From contig NZ_JBEAAM010000005.1 in NCBI RefSeq assembly GCF_040066175.1, forward strand, positions 11,484-75,483: DNA of 64,000 nucleotides. The letters are read 5' to 3'. The notes under the pieces were generated by a model. That model worked only from the letters and a program-made list of their open reading frames with translations, was not told the DNA's origin and did not search any database. The position numbers and the translations under genes were made by a program. Origin of the DNA: Solimonas sp040066175. Its GTDB lineage: Bacteria > Pseudomonadota > Gammaproteobacteria > Nevskiales > Nevskiaceae. Positions 1-11,400 of the stretch are shown one piece after another. Position 1 is the stretch's first letter. The number at the start of each line of letters is the position of its first letter.

Positions 1-273
1 CAGCAGCAGGGCCAGCAGCACGTAGCCGCCGGTCCAGCCCATCAGATAGACACCGCCGTCGCGGCCCATGAAGGCGATCAGGCCGGCCATCGAGATGAAC
101 GACGCGGCGCTCATCCAGTCGGCCGCGGTCGCCATGCCGTTGACCACCGGCGGCACGCCGCCGCCGGCGACGTAGTACTCCGAGGTCGAGCCGGCGCGCG
201 ACCAGATGGCAATGCCGATGTAGAGCGCGAAGCTGGCGCCGACCAGCAGGTAAGTCCAGGTCATGACATCCAT
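1..273 (-). CDS. Sodium:solute symporter (acetate permease-like), N-terminal part, runs off the window
   Basis: Only the first 91 codons are present; the gene continues beyond base 1. The translation starts MDVMTWTYLLVGASFALYIG, one membrane segment, followed by an SxxYYVAGGG stretch and then AADWMSAASFISMAGL, which are the first conserved blocks of the SLC5/SSS family. It would import a small carboxylate such as acetate with sodium or protons across the inner membrane. The start is the ATG at 271-273, preceded by GGAGATCACC. It lies 9 bp behind the DUF4212 gene, and this pairing is typical of the symporter subfamily that carries a separate small subunit. The substrate is inferred from the acetate-related neighbours. 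Confidence 0.85.
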   Translation of the reverse strand, partial: MDVMTWTYLLVGASFALYIGIAIWSRAGSTSEYYVAGGGVPPVVNGMATAADWMSAASFISMAGLIAFMGRDGGVYLMGWTGGYVLLALLL

Positions 274-282
274 GGTGATCTC

Positions 283-549
283 CTAGTCCTCGTGGACGTC
301 GTGTTCGCGGTCGAGCCGGTTCATCTTCCAGACGTAGAAGAAGATCAGGCCGACGAAGACGTAGATCGAGCCCTGCTGCGCGAACCAGAACCCGAGCTTG
401 AAGCCGAACAGCCGGAACTGGTCGAGCCAGTCGGCCAGCAGGATGCCGGCGCCGTAGGACACCGCGAACCACACTGCCAGAAGCCAGAGCACCAACCGGA
501 CGTTGGCCTTCCAGTAGGCTTCGGCGCTTGACGACTGCTTGTCAGCCAT
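283..549 (-). CDS. DUF4212 small subunit of sodium:solute symporter
   Basis: An 88-residue protein with two hydrophobic segments (about residues 17-40 and 60-76) and a charged tail ending in REHDVHED. Sequence and length fit DUF4212, the small membrane protein encoded directly before SSS-type acetate/carboxylate symporters. It is probably co-translated with the symporter, the intergenic gap being 9 bp. A candidate -10 (TAGATT on the minus strand, 589-594) and two GACTTTGGTC motifs (621-630 and 655-664) lie upstream, so the two-gene operon may be under the same activator as acs. Its exact role (assembly or coupling) is not known to me. Confidence 0.85.
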   Translation of the reverse strand: MADKQSSSAEAYWKANVRLVLWLLAVWFAVSYGAGILLADWLDQFRLFGFKLGFWFAQQGSIYVFVGLIFFYVWKMNRLDREHDVHED

Positions 550-588
550 GACCGCTCCTCCGATGCACGCACAAATGCGTCGATGGGC

Positions 589-666
589 AATCTAGCGCCG
601 GCACCACCGGCTGACAGCCCGACTTTGGTCTAAGCAGGCATGCAGCGATGCTGCGACTTTGGTCGC
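589..666 (-). promoter_or_regulatory. Candidate activator-dependent promoter of the DUF4212-symporter operon
   Basis: Two copies of GACTTTGGTC lie at 621-630 and 655-664, the second inside the larger dyad GCGACTTTGGTCGC. On the minus strand a -10-like TAGATT lies at 589-594. The centre of the nearer copy is 31.5 bp from the upstream edge of that -10, the same distance seen at acs (sites 14688-14731). This geometry fits an activator at about -43. CrbR as the binder is inference. Confidence 0.45.
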
Positions 667-686
667 ATGGGAGTCACTCGCACCGA

Positions 687-1097
687 TCAGTGACGGACGC
701 CCAGGACCCTCAGCCGCCGCACCCGGTCACCAACCTGCCAGTCGATCACCTGTCCGATCGACAGTCCGATCAGCGCGGCGCCGATCGGGCTGACCACGGA
801 CACGCGCTGCGCCGCCGGATCGGCATCCGCCGGCAGCACCAGCCGCACCGTGCGGATGCTGCCGGTCTCGACGTCCTGGTAGGTGACGCTCGCACCGATC
901 GTGACGACGTCGGCCGGCATCAGACCGGATGGCACGACCTCGGCGCGTTCGACCTCTTCGAGCAGCCGCTCCGCCACCTCGGGGGCATCGCGCATCGCCA
1001 GCCGCGCGAATCCACGCAGCCGTTCGTAGTACGCCACATCGATCAGCAACGGCGGAGTCAGCCCGGCATGGCCGGACATCGGGGAATTCATCTTCAT
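687..1097 (-). CDS. rnk: Nucleoside diphosphate kinase regulator Rnk (GreA/GreB C-terminal family)
   Basis: A protein of 136 residues, the usual length of Rnk. The N-terminal half (to about residue 50) is helical, as in the short Rnk coiled coil. The C-terminal half carries the FKBP-like GreA/GreB fold seen in VTYQDVETGSIRTVRLVLP and VSPIGAALIGLSIGQVIDW. Rnk binds RNA polymerase near the secondary channel and is linked to nucleotide-pool control; it lacks the cleavage activity of GreA. The start is the ATG at 1095-1097 with GGAG eight bases upstream. It stands alone, transcribed toward the symporter operon. Confidence 0.88.
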   Translation of the reverse strand: MKMNSPMSGHAGLTPPLLIDVAYYERLRGFARLAMRDAPEVAERLLEEVERAEVVPSGLMPADVVTIGASVTYQDVETGSIRTVRLVLPADADPAAQRVSVVSPIGAALIGLSIGQVIDWQVGDRVRRLRVLGVRH

Positions 1098-1407
1098 TGC
1101 AAAGCTCCGCGGCCCGAGCTCAGGGCCTGCTTCAAGTCATCAGGGGGAACACTCGACCGCCGTCAGGCCAGGCACCGGGCCTGGAACGGACGGCAATCGT
1201 GAATGCGCTTCTGGAAGCGACCCCGGAACCTGAGGCGGCAAGCCGCCCGCAGTGGGCTCCGGGGCTCAGGAGCCTGCGATGATGGAACCCGCGTGATGCT
1301 GCGAGCGAGGAAAGGGGCGCAGGAGAAGCATGGGCCGATGGTGGTCGGGTCGGTGCGCATTGTCAACGCGACGGCGCCTTTCGGTGCCCGCGATCCGGAC
1401 CAACGGT
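1098..1407. other. Non-coding gap of about 310 bp with a nested hairpin
   Basis: No convincing gene is visible. A nested inverted repeat occupies 1221-1264: outer arms CCCCGGA/TCCGGGG and an inner perfect GGCGGC-AA-GCCGCC (1234-1247). There is no T-tract on either side, so it is not a standard terminator. The left end holds the rnk ribosome binding site. Confidence 0.5.
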
Positions 1408-2478
1408 TCAGAAGGCCAGACCATATTCCACCGCGATCAGCTTGCGCAGGTCCTTGGCCTCGTCGAAGCAGGCCAGCAGCAGGCGGTGGTCGAAACCGCT
1501 GAGGCTGTCGGCGGGCAGCCGGTTGTCGAGCGGCCGGCCGCGGCGGTGGCAGTCGAGCTGGCGGCGCAGGCGGAAGCGCTGCAGCGTGTGGAAGGCCTCG
1601 ATCCACGATTCCGCGCGGCGCTGTTCCTCCGGCGTCTGCGGCCAGGCGCGCAGGCGCGCCGCGGTGCCGGTGTCGGCCACACCGCGCGCCAGTGCGAGGA
1701 TGCGCGCGGCGTCGGTGAACAGACCGGCACCCTGCACCTTGACGTCGAAGGCGGCGCCGGCCTCGGCATGCACGCGGAACTTCAGCCGCCCGCGCCAGTC
1801 GAGCGGCGGATTCGAGGCCAGCGCGTTCTCGGTCATCTGGCGCAGGAACAGCGGTCGCGGCGCGATGTACTCGGACAGCCAGTCGCGCAGATCGGCGGCC
1901 ATGCGCAGCTCACCCCACAGGCCGCGGAAGTCGAAGAAGATCGCGCCATGCAGCAGCGCCTGCGGGTCGCCGGTGTCGATCCAGCCGGCGAAGCGCTCGC
2001 GCCACTCCTCGGCGCTCAGGCACCAGCGCGGATTGCGCGCCATGATGTCGCCGCGGCACAGCGGGAAGCCGCAGCGGTCGAGGACCCGGTTGACCTCATC
2101 GGCGAAGGCGAGCAGGCGCGGACGCGCCGTCGCCGCGTCGTCGGCCTCGAAGATCAGCGCGTTGTCCTGGTCGGTGTGCACCGTCTGTTCGCGCCGCCCT
2201 TCGCTGCCGAGCGCGAGCCAGGCCAGGCGGATGCCGCCGAGGTCGTGGCGCTGCCGCGCGAGGTCGAGGATGCGGATGGTCAGCGCGTCGTTGAGATCGG
2301 CGATCGTGCGCGTCAGCCGCGCCGCGGACTCGGCAGCTTCGAGCAGCTCGAAGGCGAGCTCGCGCAGCTCGCCGCTCAGACCGACGAGCGACTCGATGCC
2401 GGCGCAGGATTCGAGGCGATCGAGAAGCTGCGCGACGCGTGCATCGCGGCTGGCGACGAGCAGGCCGTGCGTGCTCAT
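1408..2478 (-). CDS. Short DUF294 putative nucleotidyltransferase
   Basis: A 356-residue protein. The core GSEGRREQTVHTDQDNALIF (around residues 92-111) is the signature of DUF294 nucleotidyltransferases, with GS and paired aspartates expected to bind metal and nucleotide. The C-terminal helical part fits the DUF294_C domain. Most relatives are about 600 residues and begin with a cyclic-nucleotide-binding domain and two CBS domains; those are absent here. The ATG overlaps the stop of the exonuclease gene (TGATG at 2476-2480), which suggests translational coupling. Such proteins are often encoded near SSS symporters and DnaQ-like proteins. The substrate is unknown; a regulatory nucleotidylyl transfer is inference. 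Confidence 0.8.
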   Translation of the reverse strand: MSTHGLLVASRDARVAQLLDRLESCAGIESLVGLSGELRELAFELLEAAESAARLTRTIADLNDALTIRILDLARQRHDLGGIRLAWLALGSEGRREQTVHTDQDNALIFEADDAATARPRLLAFADEVNRVLDRCGFPLCRGDIMARNPRWCLSAEEWRERFAGWIDTGDPQALLHGAIFFDFRGLWGELRMAADLRDWLSEYIAPRPLFLRQMTENALASNPPLDWRGRLKFRVHAEAGAAFDVKVQGAGLFTDAARILALARGVADTGTAARLRAWPQTPEEQRRAESWIEAFHTLQRFRLRRQLDCHRRGRPLDNRLPADSLSGFDHRLLLACFDEAKDLRKLIAVEYGLAF

Positions 2479-4517
2479 CAGTACTTCAGCCTCGCGAACT
2501 CGGTGCGCCGGCTCGCTTCGAGCGCAGCGGACAGCGTGTGGATGCCGCGCGCCGCCAGCAGCGGCAGCAGGCGCAGGAACACTTCCGCGGTCAGGATCGC
2601 GTCGCCCAGCGCCGTGTGTCGGCCGAGCACGGAGATGCCCAGGCGCTCGGCGATCGCTTCCAGCCGGTGCGCGTCGCGCTGCGGATAGACCAGCTGCGAC
2701 AGCAGCAGCGTGTCGAGTACCGGCAGGTCGAAGCGAACACCAGCCGCCTGCCCCTGCAGCTCGAAGAAGCGCAGGTCGAAGGCGGCGTTGTGCCCGAGCA
2801 GCACGGTGTCCTCACAGTAGCGGCGGAAGAGCGGCAGCGCCTCTTCCGGCGGCGGCTGGCCGGCGAGCATCGCCGCGTCGATGCCGTGCACACGCTGCGC
2901 CGCGGGGTCGATGCGCCGCTCCGTGGCCACCAGGGTCTCGAACACCTCGCGCGACAGGATGCGGTTCTCGACGATGCGGATGCCGCCGATGGCGATGATG
3001 CGATCGCCGCCGGCCGGATCGAGGCCGGTGGTTTCGGTGTCGAAGGCGGTGTAGATCAGGCGCGACAGCGGCGGCTCGCCGCCGGCCACCTCGACCCCAG
3101 CGGGCGCGTACTCCACACGCACCGCCTCGACGACCTCGTGTCCGGCCGGCGTCTCGGCACGCGCCAGCAGCACGCACAGCACCGCCTCGTCGCCGTCGAG
3201 CTGCTGCCACAACTCGCCGCCGTGGCCGCGCACGATCAGCGCCGGCGACAGCGGCAGGCGCTCCGCGTGTGCGGCCAGCGGCGCCTGTTCCCAGCGCCGC
3301 CAGGACTCGCCGTCGAGCAGCCGCGCCGGCCGCCAGCGCAGCTCCAGGCGCGCATGCCGCTCCTGCTCGCGCAGCGCCAGCGTCAGGCGGTCCGGCGCGA
3401 GCTGCGCGGCGAAATCGCGCAGCAGGGCCGACAGCGAGAAACTCTCGACCGCCACCCACAACGGCGGCGACTCGGCCGGCACCACGGTTGCGACCGTTCC
3501 GGCGTCGCGCAGCGCCGACTGCAGCAGCACCAGCAGGGTGTCCGCGGCGATGTCTTCCAGCGGCCAGCGTTCCACGCCGGCGTCGGCCGAACCGATCACG
3601 TCGATCAGCCGCAGCGACTCCTGTTCGAGGATCTCGACGAAGCGCGCGCGCTCGGCGTCCGCCATCGACGGAAAGTCGCGCAGCATCTCCACTGCCGCGC
3701 GCAGGTTGGCGAGCGGACGGCGGCTGTCGCCGGTCTCCGCCACTGCCGGCGTGGCCGCCTCGACCGCGCGCAGATGAACGAAGAAGCCGTTGAGGCTGCG
3801 CCCGGACAGCGGCGTGAAGCGCGCGTGCAGCAGCGCGCCGTTGCGCGTGGGCAACAGCGCGGCAGAGGCCGGGCGCGCGTCGCCGCGCGCGACGGCGAGA
3901 TCCATACGTTCGAGGCCGTGGACGACCGCGCTGCGCCGGAACAGCGCGAACACCGTGCGCCCGAGGCCGAGGAACGCATCCGGCGCGACGCTGCGCACCA
4001 GTTCCGCGGCGCGCGGCGTGTACAGCAGCACACGCCCTTCACGCGAACAGGCCAGCACCGCGGCCGGGACATCGGCGAGCACGGCGCTGAGCAGGTCGCG
4101 TTCCTCGGCCAGCCGCTGTGTCGTCAGCTCGATCTCGGCCTGCTGTTCGCGCCGGCGCCGCGCGTGCTGCTCGGCGAGCCGGTTCACCGCGGCCGCCAAC
4201 TCCACGGGCACGCCCTGTTCGGCGCTCACCCGCAGGTCCGGCCGGCTGCCGGCGAGCAGGTCGAGATCGTGCGCCAGGCGCGGCACGAAGCCGAGCAAGC
4301 GCGTGAACGACGGCCACGCCGCCGCCATGGCGGCGGCGAGACCCAGCAACATCGCGAGCACGATCAGGATTCCTCGCTGCATTACCCAGTCGCGCAGCTG
4401 CGGTCGCAACTCAACCGGCCATATCGCAACGAGCAGCAGTGCAGCCACGACGAGCGCGGTGGCGGCAGCGAACAGCGCCACGGCGAGCGTGGTCAAGCGA
4501 AGGTCATTGCGGCTCAC
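2478..4517 (-). CDS. Membrane-bound PAS / pseudo-histidine-kinase / DnaQ-type 3'-5' exonuclease fusion
   Basis: A 679-residue protein. Two membrane segments (about residues 10-32 and 46-68) are followed by a HAMP-like region, a coiled coil (about 110-140), a PAS-like domain (about 140-260), and a degenerate kinase core. The expected H-box reads GDSRRPLANLR and has no phospho-acceptor histidine, and no N-box is seen. From residue 487 it becomes a DEDDh exonuclease with D493, E495 (FDTETTG), D581 (GHNAAFDL), H634 and D639. The nuclease residues are complete, so the enzyme should be active while the kinase part is only a sensor or scaffold. It precedes and overlaps the DUF294 gene. What DNA or RNA it trims, and what it senses, cannot be told from sequence. 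Confidence 0.82.
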   Translation of the reverse strand: MSRNDLRLTTLAVALFAAATALVVAALLLVAIWPVELRPQLRDWVMQRGILIVLAMLLGLAAAMAAAWPSFTRLLGFVPRLAHDLDLLAGSRPDLRVSAEQGVPVELAAAVNRLAEQHARRRREQQAEIELTTQRLAEERDLLSAVLADVPAAVLACSREGRVLLYTPRAAELVRSVAPDAFLGLGRTVFALFRRSAVVHGLERMDLAVARGDARPASAALLPTRNGALLHARFTPLSGRSLNGFFVHLRAVEAATPAVAETGDSRRPLANLRAAVEMLRDFPSMADAERARFVEILEQESLRLIDVIGSADAGVERWPLEDIAADTLLVLLQSALRDAGTVATVVPAESPPLWVAVESFSLSALLRDFAAQLAPDRLTLALREQERHARLELRWRPARLLDGESWRRWEQAPLAAHAERLPLSPALIVRGHGGELWQQLDGDEAVLCVLLARAETPAGHEVVEAVRVEYAPAGVEVAGGEPPLSRLIYTAFDTETTGLDPAGGDRIIAIGGIRIVENRILSREVFETLVATERRIDPAAQRVHGIDAAMLAGQPPPEEALPLFRRYCEDTVLLGHNAAFDLRFFELQGQAAGVRFDLPVLDTLLLSQLVYPQRDAHRLEAIAERLGISVLGRHTALGDAILTAEVFLRLLPLLAARGIHTLSAALEASRRTEFARLKY

Positions 4518-4632
4518 GAAGCGCCCCCCTCACCCTGCCCTTCCCCTCCGCGCTGCGGGGGGAGAGGGAAAAGGGAAACTCCCCTCCCTCTCTGGGGGAG
4601 GGGCTGGGGGAGAGGGCAGCGCAGCCGACGGT
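4518..4632. repeat. C/G-rich extragenic palindrome cluster
   Basis: The gap between the receiver stop and the exonuclease start is filled by purine/pyrimidine-asymmetric inverted repeats: a CCCTTCCCCTCC run pairs with GGGGGGAGAGGG (around 4540-4569), and CTCCCCTCCCTC pairs with GGGGGAGGGG (around 4581-4606). A similar hairpin with CTCTCCCCCAC/GTGGGGGAGAG arms is at 16252-16277. This looks like a dispersed palindromic element rather than a gene or a T-tailed terminator. Confidence 0.55.
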
Positions 4633-5009
4633 TCACACCGTACCCAGTCCCAGCAACGCGCGGATGCGCGCCGACAGCTCGCGCGTCGAGAACGGCTTGA
4701 CGATGTAATCGTCGGCACCGAGCGCACGCCCGCGTGCGATCTCCGCTTCGCGCCCCTTCGCGGTCAGCAGCACGATGCGGGTGCCCGCGAAGCGCGCGTC
4801 GGCGCGCAGCTGCTGGCAGACGTCGTAGCCGCTGACACCCGGCATCATCACGTCGAGCAGGATCAGGTCGGGCACCGTCGCCTGCGCCTGGCGCAGCGCC
4901 TCGGCACCATCGCGCGCCACACTCACGTCGCAGCCGAGCCGGCGCAGCAGGAATTCGAGCGAGACGACGATGTTCTCCTCGTCGTCGGCGATCAGCACAC
5001 GCTTGGTCG

Positions 5010-5013
<4 letters not shown>
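4633..5013 (-). CDS. Single-domain response regulator (receiver only)
   Basis: A 126-residue CheY-like receiver with the acidic pair D10/D11, phospho-acceptor D54 (LILLDVMMPG), a conserved threonine (LLTAK, T84) and K106 (VKPFS). There is no output domain, so it must act through protein contacts or as a phosphate relay or sink. The ATG at 5011-5013 overlaps the kinase stop (ATGA), so translation is coupled and the SLC5-domain kinase is its likely partner. This differs from classical CbrAB, where the partner is an NtrC-type activator. Confidence 0.9.
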
Positions 5014-7696
<2,683 letters not shown>

Positions 7697-7712
<16 letters not shown>

Positions 7713-7885
7713 AGTGTCAGACCGATCAGCGCCGCCCAAACGGCGAACAGGTAGATCAGCAGCGCGGGCGCCCCCAACGGACCGCTGGCGCCGTCGACGA
7801 CCGACAGCAATGGATAGTTGAACAGGCCGAAGCCGACCAGACCCAGCACGGCCAGGCTCAGGCTGCGTCGCGACGGCTGCTGCAT
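7697..7885 (-). CDS. Small two-helix membrane protein upstream of SLC5 kinase (CbrX-like position)
   Basis: A 62-residue protein starting at the ATG 7883-7885 (CGGAG eight bases upstream) with two hydrophobic segments, about residues 10-30 and 38-58, and ending WLRR. Its 3' end overlaps the kinase start, which implies translational coupling. Pseudomonas cbrA is also preceded by an overlapping small hydrophobic gene, cbrX; the position matches, but I cannot claim sequence homology. It may serve the synthesis or membrane insertion of the kinase. Confidence 0.7.
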
Positions 7886-7951
7886 GCCCGCTCCGTTCTG
7901 CGGGCTGCGCGCCCGCCGCCCAACCATCGCCGATCGCGGCCGGGGCGTCCA

Positions 7952-7967
7952 TTCGCCAATGGTCGAA
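7952..7967. promoter_or_regulatory. Operator-like dyad TTCGCCAATGGTCGAA upstream of the SLC5-kinase operon
   Basis: A 16-bp near-palindrome that differs from the perfect dyad in the acs/porin gap (14688-14703) at few positions. It lies 67 bp before the small membrane-protein start. The position 31.5 bp downstream on the minus strand holds GATGGT (7923-7928), a weak -10. It is probably a site for the same regulator as at acs. Confidence 0.45.
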
Positions 7968-8189
7968 GGACGCGGTTTGCGATGAAGAAAGATGAAGCGT
8001 TAAATCCGATCCGCACAGGATGTCTCGGGACGCAAGCTGCAGTGCCGGGCACGCAGCCGGTCACGCACCTGATCCAGCAACCGGGGGGAGACTGTTTTGT
8101 GCCGTCCATTGCGCCATAACCCGGCAGACCCGATGGCAGTCCATTGTCAATCCGTGGGCTGCAAGACAGGCCCCGTCTTATTGGACACT

Positions 8190-8227
8190 TTGATCGGGTT
8201 ATCAGACACGTCGTTTAACCTGATCAA
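8190..8227 (+). promoter_or_regulatory. Strong inverted repeat upstream of the small ORF and crbS
   Basis: Arms TTGATCGGGTTA (8190-8201) and TAACCTGATCAA (8216-8227) pair over 12 positions with a single G-U pair and a 14-nt loop. The repeat ends 14 bp before an AGGAG ribosome binding site. It may be an RNA hairpin or a protein operator; no promoter hexamers could be placed with confidence. Confidence 0.4.
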
Positions 8228-8255
8228 GCGTTGGGCGTCACAGGAGATTTAGCAC

Positions 8256-8333
8256 ATGGGTTTTATCAACAAGCTGCTGGGCTACCCCCGTAACCTCCCC
8301 CGTCAGGCGGAACCCCGAGGAGCCGGCTGCTGA
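8256..8333 (+). CDS. Possible 25-residue small ORF / leader peptide before crbS
   Basis: The ATG at 8256 is preceded by CAGGAGATTTAGCAC, a good ribosome binding site at ideal spacing. The frame reads MGFINKLLGYPRNLPRQAEP plus five residues and ends in TGA 88 bp before crbS. A 12-bp inverted repeat stands just upstream. The segment contains two C-runs (CCCCCG, CTCCCCCG) that could pair with purine-rich sites. It could be a leader peptide or chance. There is no homology evidence. Confidence 0.3.
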   Translation: MGFINKLLGYPRNLPRQAEPRGAGC

Positions 8334-8421
8334 TACAGCTCCATGCTGCGGCGGTCTGCGCCTTACACTGCGGCAGCGAGCCGGCGCAGGCGCACGGTGC
8401 CGGCATGGAGGATCCGCACGC

Positions 8422-11400
8422 ATGCTTCCGCAGTGGCTGCTGTTCCTGCTGTCGGCCGCCTATGTCGGCCTGCTATTCGCGCTCGCCTGGTGGGGTGACC
8501 GCAATGCCGCGCGTACTTCGGAAGGCCGGCCCCGGCCGCTGACTTACAGCCTCGCGCTGGCGGTGTACTGCACCTCGTGGACCTTCTACGGCGCCGTCGG
8601 CCGCGCGGCGGAGAGCGGCTGGGACTATCTGCCGATCTACCTCGGGCCGATGCTGGTGTTCCTGTTCGGCGCGCCGCTGCTGGAACGGCTGCTGCAGCTG
8701 TGCCGGCGCCACAACATCACCTCGCTGGCCGACTTCATCGGCGCACGCTACGGCCGCCGCCAGCTGCTCGCGGCGCTGGTCACGGTCATCGCCGTGATCG
8801 GCATCCTGCCGTACCTGGCGCTGCAGCTGAAGGCGGTCGCCGTGTCGATGGACGTGCTGATCGCGCCGGACTCGCGCTCGGCGGGCTGGTTCAGCGACGG
8901 CGCGCTGGTGACGGCGTTTCTGCTCGCGGTGTTCGCGATCCTGTTCGGCACGCGCCAGGTGTCGTCGCGCGAGAACCATCACGGCCTGGTGCTGGCCGTC
9001 GCCTTCGAGTCCGTGGTCAAGCTGGTCGCGTTTCTAGCGGTCGGCCTGTACGCCACCTACAGCGTCTTCGGCGGCGCCGGCGACGCGATCACCGCCGCAC
9101 TGAGTCAGCCCAGAGTCGCGGCGGCGATGGCGCGTCCGGACTGGATGGCCGGGTTCCTCGCGCAGACCGTGCTGGCGATGGCGGCGATCCTGTGCCTGCC
9201 GCGCCAGTTCCACATCATGGTCGTCGAGAACAGCGATCCGGGCGACCTGCGCACCGCGCGCTGGGTCTTTCCCGGCTATCTGGCCCTGATCTCGCTGTTC
9301 GTGCTGCCGATCGCCGGCGCCGGCGCGCTGCTGCTCGGCAGCGGCGTCGCGCCCGACACCTATGTGCTGAACCTGCCACTGCAGCGCGGCGACGGCGGAC
9401 TCGCGCTGCTGGCCTACATCGGCGGCTTCTCCGCGGCGACCAGCATGGTGATCGTCTCCACCATCGCGCTATCGACGATGCTCAGCAACGAGCTGGTGAT
9501 GCCACTGCTGCTGCGCTGGCAGCCGCTGGGCCTGGCGCGCGGCAGCGACCTGTCCGGGCTGATCAAGACAGTGCGCCGCGTCGCCATCGTCGCGCTGCTG
9601 ATCCTCGCCTATCTCTACACGCGCTTCTTCGCCGCCGGCGGCACGCTGACCTCGATCGGCCTGCTGTCGTTCGCCGCGGTGCTGCAGTTTGCGCCGGCGC
9701 TGCTCGGCGGCCTGTACTGGAAGCGCGGCACGCATCAGGGCGTGCTCGCGGGACTGGTCGTCGGCTTTGCGATGTGGGGCTACACCCTGATGCTGCCGAC
9801 GCTGCTCGGCAGTGAAGCACCGCTGGTGCGGGATGGGCCGCTGGGCCTGTCGTGGCTGCGTCCGCAGGGGCTGCTGGGCATCGACTGGCTCGACGCCGTC
9901 ACGCACGGCACGGTGTGGAGCCTCGCCTGCAATCTGCTCGGCTATGTGCTCGGCTCGCGCTGGTTCGTCGCCGGGTTACGCGACCACCTGCACGCGGTGC
10001 GCTTCATCGGCGAGGCCGAGCCCGATGCGCGACCGCGCGAGATCGCCACCGGCAACGCCACCGTCGGCGATCTGCGTGCCCTGCTGGAACGCTTCTTCGG
10101 CGCGCCGCGCGCGGCTCAGCATCTGCACGACTACGGCGCGCGCATCGGCGTCGTGCTGCACGACCGCGACCGCGCCACACCCGAGCTGGTGCGTGCGAGC
10201 GAGCGCTCGCTGGCCGGCGCGCTCGGCGCCTCGTCGGCGCGCGTGGTCATGGCCGCGATGCTGCGCGGCCGCGACATGCAGGTCGAGGACGTCATCCAGC
10301 TGCTCGACGAGACCTCGCACGCGCTGCAGTTCTCGCGCGAGCTGCTGCAGGCGACGCTGGAACATCTGCCGCAGGGTGTCAGCGTGGTCGATCACGAGCT
10401 GCGCCTGGTCGCGTGGAACCGACGCTACGTGCAGCTGTTCGGCTACCCGGACGAGCTGATCGTGCAGGGGCGACCGATCGAGGATCTGATCCGTCACAAC
10501 GCCGGGCAGGGCCTGATCGGCGGCCGGACCGGCGTCGCGCCGGCGCAGGACGTCGAGGCGCTGGTCGCGCGCCGCCTCGAGCACATGCGCGCCGGCCGCG
10601 CGCACGAGCACGAGCGCGCGATGCCCGATGGCACGGTGATCCAGATCCGCGGCAACCCGATGCCCGGCGGCGGCTTCGTCACCAGCTACACCGACGTGAC
10701 CGAATACAAGCGCCAGCAGGCGCACCTGCAGGAACTGGCCGACACGCTGGAGCAGCGCGTGCGCGAGCGCACCGAGGAACTGTCGCGGCTGGCCGGCGAG
10801 CTGGCGACGGCCAAGGCCAGCGCCGACCGCGCCAATGCGGCGAAGACGCGCTTCCTCGCCGCCGCCTCGCACGACCTGGTGCAGCCGATCAGCGCCGCAC
10901 GCCTGTTCCTCGCCGCAGTCGATCGCGAACGCGCGGCGCCGGAGCTGCGCACGCTGGTGCACAACGTCGAAGGCGCACTGGCCGCCGCGGAGCGCCTGCT
11001 GTCGGCCCTGCTCGACATCTCGCGCCTGGACGCCGGTGCGCTGCCGGTGCGCCGCGAGCACCTGCGCCTGTCCGCGGTGCTCGCGCCACTGGCAGCCGAG
11101 TTCTCGGTGCTGGCGAAGGAACGCGGCCTGGAACTGCGTGCACGCAGCTGCGCGGCCGTGGTGTTCACCGATCCGGGCCTGCTGCGCCGCATCCTGCAGA
11201 ATTTTCTGTCCAACGCGCTGCGCTACACGCCTTCCGGCCGCGTGCTGCTCGGCTGCCGCCGCACGCGCGGTGGCGTGCGCATCGAGGTCTGGGACACCGG
11301 GCCGGGCATCCCGGCGTCGCGCCAGCAGGAGATCTTCGAGGAGTTCCGACGCCTGCGCAGCCACGACACGCGCGGCGAAAGCGGGCTGGGCTTGGGCCTG

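Noticed and set aside
1098..1407. tRNA-like fold in the gap right of rnk
   Set aside because: The nested hairpin lacks an anticodon arm, a T-arm GTTC signature and a CCA end.
8140..8215. Sigma-70 or sigma-54 promoter for crbS
   Set aside because: TTGTCA and TTGGAC hexamers have no -10 at acceptable spacing and no GG-N10-GC element was found.
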